From NCBI GenBank assembly GCA_951813855.1, contig OX638380.1, positions 62,001 to 126,000 on the forward strand: 64,000 nt of DNA, read 5' to 3'. The notes beneath the pieces were generated by a model. That model was given only the letters and a program-made list of their open reading frames with translations. It was not told where the DNA came from and ran no database searches. Positions 22,205 through 31,276 of the stretch are shown here, piece by piece. The translations under genes were made by a program, and so were the position numbers. Numbering within the stretch: the first letter of the stretch is position 1; each line of letters starts with the position of its first letter. The stretch comes from an uncultured Verrucomicrobiae bacterium. Its GTDB lineage: Bacteria > Verrucomicrobiota > Verrucomicrobiia > Limisphaerales > AAA164-E04.

Positions 22205-22897
22205 ATGCATTCTGGTCGACCATGGCAGGCGGAAGCGGTTCTCGAGTTCGTCGGCTTCTTCTGCCTGATGCAACTATCGCTCGCCTGGATCGCCTGGTGG
22301 CTCGCTTCGGAAGGCAGCGAAAACGTGACGGGCAAGCTCGTCCTGACGGCCGCGCACCAAGCGGGCATGGCGGCAGTCGTCTGGCTGTTTCTCCGCAAGC
22401 AAGGGCTGAGCTGGCGTTCGGCTTTCGGCCTGAAGCTGGAAACGGCTCCGGTTTGGTACGGGTGGGTCCTGCTGATCGTCATCCTCAGCCTCGCCGGCGG
22501 AAGGGGTTCGAATCTCCTCTCCTCCTGGTTTATCGAACGGACGACCGGCACCGAAGCGGAAGATCAGATCTTCGTCCAGTATCTGCAGCGACCGTTGCCG
22601 CCGGTCCAATTGGCGAGTTTGCTCCTGATCGTCGTCATCGCCGCTCCAGCGGTCGAAGAATTCCTGTATCGCGGCGTGCTCTATCCCGTGATCGCCCAAT
22701 ACGGAGGACGCCCGGCCGGAATCATCGGCAGCGCCGCGCTGTTCGGCATCGCCCACAACAGTTGGCCCAACTTGCTGGGGTTTATCTTCTTCGCGGTCTT
22801 GCTGACGCTGTTATACGACCGGAAAAAAAACCTGTTGGCGCCGATCCTGGCTCATTCCCTGTTCAATTTGATCAACGTGATTTGCATCTTGCTGTGA
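22205..22897 (+). CDS. CPBP-family intramembrane metalloprotease
   Basis: This 230-aa integral membrane protein has about six hydrophobic segments and the ABI/CPBP catalytic motifs: EEFLYRG (EExxxR), FGIAH (FxxxH) and HSLFN (HxxxN/B). Members cleave membrane-embedded peptides or prenylated substrates. The bacterial substrate is generally unknown and nothing in the neighbourhood identifies one. It ends 28 bp before thiL on the same strand and may be cotranscribed with it. Start ATG 22205 places the first membrane helix near residue 13. Confidence 0.88.
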   Translation: MHSGRPWQAEAVLEFVGFFCLMQLSLAWIAWWLASEGSENVTGKLVLTAAHQAGMAAVVWLFLRKQGLSWRSAFGLKLETAPVWYGWVLLIVILSLAGGRGSNLLSSWFIERTTGTEAEDQIFVQYLQRPLPPVQLASLLLIVVIAAPAVEEFLYRGVLYPVIAQYGGRPAGIIGSAALFGIAHNSWPNLLGFIFFAVLLTLLYDRKKNLLAPILAHSLFNLINVICILL

Positions 22898-22925
22898 CGC
22901 CCTTGAGACCGGCCGCCCGCCCGGA

Positions 22926-23861
22926 ATGACCGAACACGACCTCATCAAACTCCTGACCCGCCGCTTGCCGGGCAACGATCGCGTCGTCCTCGGCGCCGGG
23001 GACGATTGCGCCGAAACGGCGATTCTCCCGGGATCCCGGACGTTGTTGCTGAAAACCGACGCGATCGTCGAGGGAGTTCATTTCGAGCCCGACGCGCCGC
23101 CGGAGAAAATCGGCCATAAGGCCCTGGCGCGTTGCCTGAGCGACCTGGCGGCCATGGGCGGCCGCCCCGAGTGCGCCCTCGTCACCCTGGGCCTGCCGGC
23201 GGTGCCCGATCCGGTAAAAATCCAACGAATCTACGACGGGCTCAACGCCTTGGCCGAGCGCTACGAAGTGGCCGTGGTCGGAGGCGAAACGACGCGCACG
23301 CCCCGCTCCCTCCTGCTTTCGGTGGCCGTGCTGGGTTACGCCCCCGGCGACGGCGGCGTGCGCCGCTCAGGAGCCTGCGTCGGCGACGCCTTGTTCGTCA
23401 CCGGGAGCTTGGGTGGCTCGCTGGCCGGGAGGCATCTGGATTTTGAACCCCGCGTCGCCGAAGCGCTCTGGTTGACGGAACGGTTCCGACCCCACGCCAT
23501 GATCGATATCAGCGACGGGTTGGCCCGGGATCTAACCCGCCTGGCGTCGGCCAGCGGAGTCGGCGCCCTCATCGACGCGGATTTCATTCCCGTCAGCCGT
23601 CCGGCCCGCGAGCGCGCCCGACGGCGAACTGCGGCCAAGCCTCCCCTGACGGCGGCGCTGACCGACGGCGAGGACTACGAACTCCTCTTCGCCCTCAAGC
23701 GGGAAGACGCCGTCACCTTGAAAGACCATTGGAACCGGCGGTTTCCCGCCACGCCCTTATCGCTGATCGGCCGGATCGAAGCGGCGGAGGGACTGAGGCT
23801 GAAACGGAACGCGGGCGTCAGCGCAATCGGCGAACTCGATGGCTACGATCATTTCTCATAG
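22926..23861 (+). CDS. thiL: Thiamine-monophosphate kinase
   Basis: The 311-aa ATP-dependent kinase makes thiamine diphosphate from thiamine monophosphate. N-terminal GAGDDCAE supplies metal ligands, KTDAIVEGVHF and DLAAMGG follow, and VVGGETTR, DISDGLARDL and DGEDYELLF complete the PurM-fold signature. The length is typical. Its 3' end overlaps tsaE by 23 bp, so thiL, tsaE and tsaB form a compact unit. No THI-box riboswitch was seen upstream. Confidence 0.95.
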   Translation: MTEHDLIKLLTRRLPGNDRVVLGAGDDCAETAILPGSRTLLLKTDAIVEGVHFEPDAPPEKIGHKALARCLSDLAAMGGRPECALVTLGLPAVPDPVKIQRIYDGLNALAERYEVAVVGGETTRTPRSLLLSVAVLGYAPGDGGVRRSGACVGDALFVTGSLGGSLAGRHLDFEPRVAEALWLTERFRPHAMIDISDGLARDLTRLASASGVGALIDADFIPVSRPARERARRRTAAKPPLTAALTDGEDYELLFALKREDAVTLKDHWNRRFPATPLSLIGRIEAAEGLRLKRNAGVSAIGELDGYDHFS

Positions 23862-24297
23862 CGCGGAGGACACCGTTCGGCTCGGGCGCCTTTGGGGCCG
23901 CGAGGCTGCGCCCGGTTGGCGGATCGGATTGACCGGCGAACTGGGAACCGGCAAGACCCAGTTGGTCAAAGGCATCGCCTCGGGATTGGGCGTCCCCGGG
24001 ATCGTGACGTCGCCGAGTTTCACCTTGCTGCACGAATACGAAGGAGGCCGGTTCCCCTTGGGCCATCTCGACCTGTATCGGCTGAATCGACCGCAGGAGA
24101 TCGTTCACGCCGGACTCGCGGACTGCCTGGAAGATTACCGGGCGGGAGTGTTGGTCGTGGAATGGATCGAGCGTTGGTGGAACTACGCTCGCGGCCCGGC
24201 TTACGTTCGCCGGCAACAACGCGGCTGGCGCCTGGTTCGCTTCGAGGCCGGCGAGAACGACGAGCGCCGCCTGTCCTATGAAGATTTTGGCGATTGA
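23839..24297 (+). CDS. tsaE: tRNA threonylcarbamoyladenosine biosynthesis ATPase TsaE
   Basis: The 152-aa P-loop protein has Walker A GELGTGKT (33-40), the SPSFTLLHEY switch and HLDLYRL, and a Walker B-like VLVVEWIERW segment. With TsaB, TsaC and TsaD it makes the t6A modification at A37 of ANN-decoding tRNAs. The ATG lies inside the thiL 3' end and the gene overlaps tsaB by 20 bp. The C-terminus (from about 115) is basic and poorly conserved. Confidence 0.93.
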   Translation: MATIISHSAEDTVRLGRLWGREAAPGWRIGLTGELGTGKTQLVKGIASGLGVPGIVTSPSFTLLHEYEGGRFPLGHLDLYRLNRPQEIVHAGLADCLEDYRAGVLVVEWIERWWNYARGPAYVRRQQRGWRLVRFEAGENDERRLSYEDFGD

Positions 24298-24919
24298 AAG
24301 CTCTTCTGCCGTCCGGTCGGTAGCGCTCTGCCAAGCGGACGAAAGCCGCGAGTTCCGGGTCCTGGCTCAGGCCCGGGACCAATCCCGGCGCGATGGCCGA
24401 TTCGCCTCCTTGATCGAAGAGGCGCTACGAACGGCCGGGACTCCCCGCACTGCTGTCGACCGGATCGCCGTGGGCCTCGGCCCGGGCTCCCTGGCAGGAA
24501 TTCGTTCGGCGCTCGCCTTCGCCTTGGGGTGGCGCCGCGCCGGGGGCGTCGCCGCGCTCGGGTTTTCTTCGCTGCAATGCCTGGCGGCGCAAGCCGCCCG
24601 GGAAAACCGGCAGGGAACGATGCTGTGTTTGGCCGGGACGAACGAAGAAACCTGTTACGGAGCCGTCTACGGCGTGAATGCCGAAGCCCTCGTGGAATCG
24701 CGTTCCTGGGGGCCGCTCGCCGGAGCCGAACTGTCGGCCCTGCGCCGCGAATGCGATTATCTTATCGAACTCGAGCCGTTAGCTCCGATACCCGACGCGG
24801 TGGCGTTGGGGTGGCTGGCCTGCCGTCATCCGGAACTCGGCGACCGTTCGCTCGAACCCCGGCAGGTCAATGAACCCCGATTCGTCAAAACCGGCGGTGC
24901 CGGCCGTAGTTCCCCCTGA
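24278..24919 (+). CDS. tsaB: tRNA threonylcarbamoyladenosine biosynthesis protein TsaB
   Basis: The 213-aa paralogue of TsaD shows KILAIESSS at the start, a conserved GLGPGSLAGIRSALAFALG segment and LGFSSLQCLA. It lacks the metal-binding His pair of TsaD, as expected for this dimerising partner. It overlaps tsaE and lies 93 bp upstream of fabG. The adjacency to tsaE supports the call. No tsaD is in the window. Confidence 0.92.
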   Translation: MKILAIESSSAVRSVALCQADESREFRVLAQARDQSRRDGRFASLIEEALRTAGTPRTAVDRIAVGLGPGSLAGIRSALAFALGWRRAGGVAALGFSSLQCLAAQAARENRQGTMLCLAGTNEETCYGAVYGVNAEALVESRSWGPLAGAELSALRRECDYLIELEPLAPIPDAVALGWLACRHPELGDRSLEPRQVNEPRFVKTGGAGRSSP

Positions 24920-25012
24920 CGGTCCCGGCCCGCCGGCTCGAGCGGAGGGCGGTAAAAAAAATCCTGGTCGGCTCCGATTGACAAACGGCGTTCGGATTCG
25001 AAGAATCGCGCC

Positions 25013-25756
25013 ATGGGATTACTCGAGGGTCAAACGGCGGTGGTCACGGGCGCCGGACGCGGCTTGGGCCGGGCCATCGCCCTGCGGTTGGCGGCCGAAG
25101 GCGCCGGCGTCGCCTGCCTTTCCCGAACGGCGGCCAACGCCGAGCGGACAGCGCAGGCGGTCCGCGATCTAGGACAGCAAGCCTGGAGCCGGGCGGTGGA
25201 CGTCGCCGACCCCGAAGCCGTGAACCAAGCCGCCGCCGCGATCCAGCAGGAAACCGAACGCACGGATATTCTCGTCAACAACGCCGGCATCACCCGCGAC
25301 GGTCTGCTGTTGCGCCTGAAGGAATCCGATTGGAACTCAGTGTTGGACACCAATCTCAGGAGCGCCTTTCTGTTCGTGAAAGCTTTTACCCGGCGCTTCA
25401 TGAAACAACGCCACGGACGCATCGTCAACATCGGCTCGGTCGTCGGGCAAATCGGCAATCCCGGACAAATCAATTACGCGGCCAGCAAGGCGGGGTTGAT
25501 CGGGCTCACCAAATCGGCCGCCCGCGAATTGGCTTCCCGCGGCGTCACGGCCAACGTGGTCGCGCCCGGGTTCATCGCGACGGACATGACCGGCCAACTC
25601 ACCGAGGATCAACGGAGCGCCATACTGGAACGAATTCCGCTGGGAACTCTCGGCGACCCCGAGGATATCGCCCAAACGGTTTTGTTTCTCGCCGGTCCCC
25701 ACGCCCGCTACGTTACCGGCCAGGTATTGGGCGTGGACGGCGGCTTGGCCATGTAA
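25013..25756 (+). CDS. fabG: 3-oxoacyl-ACP reductase
   Basis: The 247-aa short-chain dehydrogenase performs the NADPH-dependent ketoreduction step of fatty-acid elongation. It has the Rossmann motif TGAGRGLG (12-19), NNAG (89-92), catalytic Ser142-Tyr155-Lys159 (NYAASKAG) and APGFIATDM. It is followed by acpP and fabF in the classical fab order, which makes a FabG role more likely than a general SDR role. Confidence 0.94.
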   Translation: MGLLEGQTAVVTGAGRGLGRAIALRLAAEGAGVACLSRTAANAERTAQAVRDLGQQAWSRAVDVADPEAVNQAAAAIQQETERTDILVNNAGITRDGLLLRLKESDWNSVLDTNLRSAFLFVKAFTRRFMKQRHGRIVNIGSVVGQIGNPGQINYAASKAGLIGLTKSAARELASRGVTANVVAPGFIATDMTGQLTEDQRSAILERIPLGTLGDPEDIAQTVLFLAGPHARYVTGQVLGVDGGLAM

Positions 25757-25839
25757 GCGTCAAGACCGGAACTAAAAAAACTATTTGATCGCGACGCCAG
25801 GATTTGAAACATTTCCGCCTCGCTAACGATATTCGATAC

Positions 25840-25867
25840 TTGACGAGTTTTTTTTGCCTGATAGTTA
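25840..25867 (+). promoter_or_regulatory. Candidate sigma70-type promoter of acpP
   Basis: TTGACG (25840-25845) and TAGTTA (25862-25867) are spaced by 16 bp in the fabG-acpP gap, 27 bp before the acpP ATG. The region between them is T-rich. A separate promoter would let acpP be expressed more strongly than fabG. Assigned by consensus only. Confidence 0.4.
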
Positions 25868-25894
25868 GGTTTCAACCAATCATCCCGAGAACTC

Positions 25895-26173
25895 ATGGCT
25901 GCTGAAAAATCAATCGAACAACGGATTAGAGACATCATCGTGGAACAATTGGGAGTCAAGGCCGAACAAGTGACTCCCGACTCCAGGTTCATCGAGGATC
26001 TGGGGGCCGATTCCCTGGACACGGTGGAACTGGTGATGGCGCTGGAAGAAGAATTCGGCATGGAGATTCCCGACGAGAACGCCGAGGAACTGCAGTGCGT
26101 CAGCGACGTCATCAAGTACATCGAGGACACCGGCGATAAGGACCAGGAAGACGACGATTCCGCCGAGGATTAA
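25895..26173 (+). CDS. acpP: Acyl carrier protein
   Basis: The 92-aa acidic carrier protein has the phosphopantetheine attachment motif GADSLD with Ser40 and the usual helix II sequence [20 protein letters not shown]. It carries growing acyl chains for fatty-acid synthesis. The C-terminal tail is about a dozen acidic residues longer than in E. coli ACP ([16 protein letters not shown]). It lies between fabG and fabF. Confidence 0.97.
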   Translation: MAAEKSIEQRIRDIIVEQLGVKAEQVTPDSRFIEDLGADSLDTVELVMALEEEFGMEIPDENAEELQCVSDVIKYIEDTGDKDQEDDDSAED

Positions 26174-26245
26174 ATCCGCCGCGCCGCTCCTTCAGTTTAG
26201 GGAAGCGGTTCGTGACGCCGGTTCGCCGGCGTTCACCTACGGTTC

Positions 26246-27502
26246 ATGGATGCAGTATTCGACAGGCGGCGCGTAGTCGTCACCGGCTTAGGCGTAGTCA
26301 GTTCGCTCGGGACCACGCTGGACAGGTTCTGGGGCCGGCTCGTCGCCGGCGAGTGCGGGATCGTTCCGGTCACCGCCTTCGACGTCAGCCGGTACGCTTG
26401 CCGCATCGCCGCTCAAATCGACGATCTCGACGTCGGCCCGGCCTTTCCCAGTCCCAAGGATGTTCGCCGCACCGACCGTTACGCCCAGTTCGGGGTGTTG
26501 GCCGGACACTCGGCCCTGCAGGATTCCGGGGTCGATTTGGCCCAGCTCGATCCCGATCGGTTCGGAGTGTTTCTCGGCTCGGGCATCGGCGGATTGCAAA
26601 CCATCGAGCGGCAACACGAGATCTTGCTCGCCAAGGGGCCCGGCCGGGTTTCGCCCTTTCTCATCCCGATGCAAATCCTGAACATGGCTTCGGGCTTGTT
26701 GTCCATGTATCACGGCTTGCGCGGGCCCAATATGGCGACCTGTTCGGCCTGCGCCACTTCCGGTCATTCCATCGGCGAAGCGTGGCGGACCATTTTGATG
26801 AACGACGCCGATCTAATGTTGGCCGGCGGCGCCGAAGCGGCCATCACGCCTATCGGCATCGGAGGATTTTCCGCCATGAAAGCTCTGAGCACCCGCAACG
26901 AAGAACCCGGGAAAGCTTCGTGTCCGTTCGACCGGGAGCGGGACGGTTTCGTCATGGGCGAAGGCGCCGCCGTGCTGCTGCTCGAGGAACGCGAACACGC
27001 CAAAGCCCGCGGAGCCGAGATCTACTGCGAAATCCGCGGCTACGGCAACACGGCCGACGCCCACCACATGACCTCGCCCGACCCCCAGGGCGCCGGCGCG
27101 GTCAAATGCATGGCCAAGGCGCTGCAGTCAGCGAAACTCAATCCGAAAGACGTCGGTTATATCAACGCTCACGGCACGTCGACGCCGCAAGGGGATATCG
27201 CCGAGACCGCGGCGATCAAGCAGGTGTTCGGCGACCGGGCCCGGAGCCTCCCCGTCAGTTCCACCAAAGGAGCTACCGGGCATATGCTCGGAGCGGCGGG
27301 TTCGATCGAACTCGCCATCTGCGCCCTGGCCCTGAAATCCGGCGTGTTGCCGCCAACGATCAATTACGAACATCCGGATCCCGAGTGCGACCTGGACTAC
27401 GTTCCCAACGAAGCCCGGGAACAACGGGTCGACGCCATGCTCAGCAATTCCTTCGGGTTCGGCGGCCATAACGTCAGCCTGCTCGTCACGCGCCCGGATT
27501 GA
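26246..27502 (+). CDS. fabF: 3-oxoacyl-ACP synthase II
   Basis: The 418-aa condensing enzyme elongates acyl-ACP with malonyl-ACP. The catalytic triad is visible: Cys169 ([11 protein letters not shown]), His309 ([12 protein letters not shown]) and His346 ([13 protein letters not shown]). [13 protein letters not shown] at the start and [10 protein letters not shown] at the end are standard. The start ATG 26246 follows acpP by 72 bp. Confidence 0.96.
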   Translation: MDAVFDRRRVVVTGLGVVSSLGTTLDRFWGRLVAGECGIVPVTAFDVSRYACRIAAQIDDLDVGPAFPSPKDVRRTDRYAQFGVLAGHSALQDSGVDLAQLDPDRFGVFLGSGIGGLQTIERQHEILLAKGPGRVSPFLIPMQILNMASGLLSMYHGLRGPNMATCSACATSGHSIGEAWRTILMNDADLMLAGGAEAAITPIGIGGFSAMKALSTRNEEPGKASCPFDRERDGFVMGEGAAVLLLEEREHAKARGAEIYCEIRGYGNTADAHHMTSPDPQGAGAVKCMAKALQSAKLNPKDVGYINAHGTSTPQGDIAETAAIKQVFGDRARSLPVSSTKGATGHMLGAAGSIELAICALALKSGVLPPTINYEHPDPECDLDYVPNEAREQRVDAMLSNSFGFGGHNVSLLVTRPD

Positions 27503-27520
27503 CCGGACGTGGCCGGAAGA

Positions 27521-29776
27521 TCAACGCAAATAGAGTCGCGGATTCCGGCCGGCCGGTTTCGTCACGGCGCCGATCGCCGCCGCCCCGTCCCAGCCGATTT
27601 TCCGCAGTTCGCGCAAACAGGCGGCGGCGCGGTTCTCCCCGATCCCGAATAACAATCCTCCCGACGTTTGCGGATCGAACAGCGCCGGATAATGCGGATG
27701 CCGTCGGTATTCCTCGCAATTGACGATCGTAGCTTCGCGTTGCAGATTCTGGGGATAAAGCGAACTGACGATGCCGCGTTCGGCGCATGACGCCGCGCCT
27801 TCCATGATCGGCACGCGGTCGATATCCAAAGCGGCGTCGACTCCGGAAGCTTCGATCAATTCGGCCAGGTGTCCGATCAACCCGAAGCCGGTGCAATCGG
27901 TAACGCCCTCGGCCCCGTAGTTGCGGAGCACCGGCACGGCCGAAGCGTGCGAGCGCACCATCTGTTCAATCGCCCCGTCCAGCCAACGCCCCGGACAGCG
28001 CCGGCGCATGAAGGCGGCCAACAGGATGCCGCTGCCCAGGGGTTTGGTAAGAATCAACCGGTCGTCCGGTCGAAGATTGCCTTTGCGCCAGGGAAGTCGC
28101 TGGCGCAGCAACCCGTTGATCGTCATTCCCAGCGCCAAGCGTTCGCCTTCCGACGAATGCCCTCCGATCAACGCGGTCTGGTGCTCGTCGAGCGTTCGCG
28201 CCGCGCCGCTCAGCGTTTGAAACAAAAGTTCTTCCACGACCGCTTCCCGGCCGAAGGGCACGACGGCCACGATCTGGGCGCTGTGGGGTTCGGCTCCCAT
28301 GGCCAGGATGTCGCTCAGGCAGTGAACGGCGGCGATCTGTCCGAACAAATAGGGATCGTTGATAAACGACGGCAAGTGATCGACGCTCTGCACGAGCGAC
28401 GCATCGCGGCGTACCGAAAACACGGCGGCGTCATCCGGAACCTCCAAGCCGACGGCGATGGAGCGATCCGAACGGTTCGGCAAACGCCCGAGGACGTTCG
28501 TCAGCGCCCGGCGCCCGATTTTGGCGCCGCATCCCGCGCAGCGCATCGTCGGGACGATCTCGCCTTCCGCGTCCTGCCCTGCCCTATGGCTTTCGTCTTC
28601 TTCCCTCATGGCCGGCAACTGTCGGTACCGCCGCATCCAACGCCGATCGATCCAGTCTTTGAGCCGCCACACCCAACGCCCCTGCACCGCCCACCGGCCT
28701 CGCGAAGCGACGGCATGCTGAGTTCCGGTACTGATCAGGCTAAGAAACTTGCGCTGCGGCCGATAGGCGACCAACGGTTCGTTCCCGGCCGCATAGCGCA
28801 GGTTGCGAGCGAGGATGCCGCCTTGCCGCACAGCGTACACTCCGGATTTGGGACAGCGGCGGCTCTGGAACGAAGCGACGTCGCCCGCCGCGAAAATCTC
28901 GGGATGGGAAACCGAACGTAGCCGATCGTCGACGACGGCGAATCCTTGTTTGTCGACCTCCAATCCCGCCTCGCGAAGCCACTTCGGAGCGGCGGCCTCG
29001 GTGACCCAGAAGAGATAATCGAACCGATGGGTTCTTCCCTGATCGTCGACGGCCCGATCGGGTTCGACCCGTACGACGCGACTCGCGGCGAATAATTCGA
29101 TCCCGCGGACCGCGAGCAACTCTCGGAACCGGTGCCGCACTCGAACGTTATGAGTCGGCATGATCTCGGGCGACGCGGCGGCCACGGCGAACCGGAAGGA
29201 GTTTCCGGTTTCAAATCTTTCCGGCCATCGCCGCTGCAAACGATGCTGGAGGCTGAGCGACAGTTCCACGCCGCCGGCGCCGCCGCCGACAATCAGAAAC
29301 CGTACGGGGCGACGGCCGGCGCCGCTCAACTCGCGTTCGATTTCCGCCCAACGGCGCAGGAACGATTCGACCGGTTTGATCGGAATGGCATACCGCTCGG
29401 CGCCGAGTGCCGCCGCCATGCGGGGAGTCGAGCCGGTATTAATCGACAGCAGATCGAACGCCACGGGCGAGCGCCGGGCGCAAAGGATCCGCCGCCGGGC
29501 CAGATCCAAACCGACGACGCGGTCGCGGTAAAACTGGGCGCCTGCGAACTGACTCAGCGGCAACAAATCCAGATGACTTTCGGCATAGGAATAATGACGG
29601 GCCAGATACCCCGGGAGCATTCCGGAATACGCCGTATGAGTCTGGGACGAAAGCAACGTCAGATTAACTTCCGGCACCCGGTTCATCCCGAACTGCCTCA
29701 AGACTTCGACATGCGCGTGGCCGCCGCCGAGCAACACGATATTGGTGACGGCAGGGGTGGTTCGGTTTAGCTCCAT
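27521..29776 (-). CDS. selD: Fusion of FAD-dependent oxidoreductase and selenophosphate synthase
   Basis: This 751-aa two-domain protein has residues about 10-375 as an NDH-II-like pyridine nucleotide-disulfide oxidoreductase: the FAD fold VLLGGGHAHVEVL, NAD-binding IVGGGAGGVEL and the FAD tail IFAAGDVASF. Residues about 405-751 are SelD, which makes selenophosphate from selenide and ATP. The catalytic region RCAGCGAKIG has Cys416 and Lys419 at the positions of E. coli Cys17 and Lys20, so Cys rather than Sec is used. GHSSEGE, TDCTGFGLIGHL and FDPQTSGGLLF complete the PurM-type domain. Such fusions are known in several phyla. The oxidoreductase may help reduce selenium to selenide (inference). 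It is divergent from selA with a 74-bp gap. Confidence 0.93.
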   Translation of the reverse strand: MELNRTTPAVTNIVLLGGGHAHVEVLRQFGMNRVPEVNLTLLSSQTHTAYSGMLPGYLARHYSYAESHLDLLPLSQFAGAQFYRDRVVGLDLARRRILCARRSPVAFDLLSINTGSTPRMAAALGAERYAIPIKPVESFLRRWAEIERELSGAGRRPVRFLIVGGGAGGVELSLSLQHRLQRRWPERFETGNSFRFAVAAASPEIMPTHNVRVRHRFRELLAVRGIELFAASRVVRVEPDRAVDDQGRTHRFDYLFWVTEAAAPKWLREAGLEVDKQGFAVVDDRLRSVSHPEIFAAGDVASFQSRRCPKSGVYAVRQGGILARNLRYAAGNEPLVAYRPQRKFLSLISTGTQHAVASRGRWAVQGRWVWRLKDWIDRRWMRRYRQLPAMREEDESHRAGQDAEGEIVPTMRCAGCGAKIGRRALTNVLGRLPNRSDRSIAVGLEVPDDAAVFSVRRDASLVQSVDHLPSFINDPYLFGQIAAVHCLSDILAMGAEPHSAQIVAVVPFGREAVVEELLFQTLSGAARTLDEHQTALIGGHSSEGERLALGMTINGLLRQRLPWRKGNLRPDDRLILTKPLGSGILLAAFMRRRCPGRWLDGAIEQMVRSHASAVPVLRNYGAEGVTDCTGFGLIGHLAELIEASGVDAALDIDRVPIMEGAASCAERGIVSSLYPQNLQREATIVNCEEYRRHPHYPALFDPQTSGGLLFGIGENRAAACLRELRKIGWDGAAAIGAVTKPAGRNPRLYLR

Positions 29777-29850
29777 CGGTTGCTCGGGAGATTCCGATTC
29801 CCTGGCCGGAACCGGCGTTTCGACGGCCCGCCGGGCGAGAGGAAAAGATA

Positions 29851-31275
29851 TTGCGATCCTCGCCCGAACGAATGACTATGGCGGCGATGGGCGGTCGGGC
29901 ACACGAGTTTCGGAAAATACCGTCAGTAGATCAATTACTCAACGATCTGGGAGAGGCCGAGCTGGCTCGCCCCCTGATCGCGGAACTGGCCCGCGCCTTG
30001 ACCCGGGAACTGCGGCAAACCGGCGAAGTCGCCGCCTACCCAGAGATTCTGGCACGTTTGCGCTCGCAAGTCGACGGCCTTTCCCGCTCGCGCCTGCAAC
30101 CGGTCGTCAACGCCACGGGCATCTGCTTGCATACCAACCTGGGGCGCGCTCCGTTAGCGGAACCGGCCGTTCGCAAGCTCGCCGAAGTGGCCGGCGGTTA
30201 TTGCAACCTGGAGTATGATCCGGTTCAGGGCTCCCGGAGCCGGCGAGGCGGATACGCCGAGCTTTGCCTCAAAATCCTGACGGGAGGCCAAGCGGTTATC
30301 GTCGTCAACAATTGCGCCGCGGCCCTCTTGTTGATCCTGCACCAAACCGTTCGGGAAGGGAAACCGGAAGCCGTAATTGCGCGAGGCGATCTCGTGCAAA
30401 TCGGAGGAGGATTCCGAATCCCCGACATTCTTCGCGCCAGCGGCGCCGTGATGCGGGAGGTGGGAACGACGAACCGCACTACGCTCGCGGATTACCGCAA
30501 CGCCCTGAATCCTCAGACGGGAATGATTTTGCGAATCCACCGCAGCAACTTCTACATGGAGGGTTTCGTAGAAATCCCGGTTTTGAAAGAACTGGCCGGT
30601 TTGGGCGCGGAATTCGCCGTTCCGGTCGTCTTCGATCAAGGCAGCGGCGCCATGCTTCCGCCCGCCGGCCGCCCCCCGCAACAGGAAGAAACCACTCCTC
30701 CGCAAGCCTTGGCCGATGGGGTGCAACTGACCTGTTTCAGCGGCGATAAATTATTCGGCGGCCCGCAAGCGGGTATCGTCATCGGTGACGCCGAACGGAT
30801 TTCCGCCTTGCGGCACAACCCCCTGTATCGTGCGTTACGCCCGGATAAACTGACCCTCGCCGCCTTGGAAACTACGGTCGAAACCTATTTGAATACCGCA
30901 AAGAACCATGCCCCCGAGCTGCCGGCGCTCACCGCGCTAGGCGCCGACGTTTCGCCGCTTCAGGAACGCGGCCGGCAGATTATGGCCCGAGTGCCGACTG
31001 ACGCGTTGCCGATCGAACTCGAAGACACCCTCGTCGAAACCGGCGGAGGGACAATGCCGCGAACGAAAATCCCTTCGGTGGCCCTCGCGGTCGCGACCGA
31101 ACGAGAAACGCCGGCGGAGCTGGCTCGATTCTGCCGCCTGAGCCAGCCGCCGGTGGTCGGCTACGTAGCCAAGAAGCGGTTTTATCTCGATCTCCGAACC
31201 GTGTTCCCCGATCAAGACCCGATCCTGATCGATCGTCTCACGGCTTTAGCGTCTTGGGTGGCGGCGAAGACCTGA
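29851..31275 (+). CDS. selA: L-seryl-tRNA(Sec) selenium transferase
   Basis: The 474-aa PLP enzyme converts seryl-tRNA(Sec) to selenocysteinyl-tRNA(Sec). The pyridoxal-phosphate lysine is Lys300 in CFSGDKLFGGPQAG. Other family motifs are VVNATGICLHTNLGRAPL, NLEYD, VNNCAAALLL and EVGTTNRTTLADY. The TTG at 29851 is preceded by AGAGGA at good spacing; ATG codons at 29872, 29878 and 29887 are alternatives. selB begins 1 bp after its stop codon, so the two are an operon. Confidence 0.95.
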   Translation: MRSSPERMTMAAMGGRAHEFRKIPSVDQLLNDLGEAELARPLIAELARALTRELRQTGEVAAYPEILARLRSQVDGLSRSRLQPVVNATGICLHTNLGRAPLAEPAVRKLAEVAGGYCNLEYDPVQGSRSRRGGYAELCLKILTGGQAVIVVNNCAAALLLILHQTVREGKPEAVIARGDLVQIGGGFRIPDILRASGAVMREVGTTNRTTLADYRNALNPQTGMILRIHRSNFYMEGFVEIPVLKELAGLGAEFAVPVVFDQGSGAMLPPAGRPPQQEETTPPQALADGVQLTCFSGDKLFGGPQAGIVIGDAERISALRHNPLYRALRPDKLTLAALETTVETYLNTAKNHAPELPALTALGADVSPLQERGRQIMARVPTDALPIELEDTLVETGGGTMPRTKIPSVALAVATERETPAELARFCRLSQPPVVGYVAKKRFYLDLRTVFPDQDPILIDRLTALASWVAAKT

Positions 31276-31276
31276 G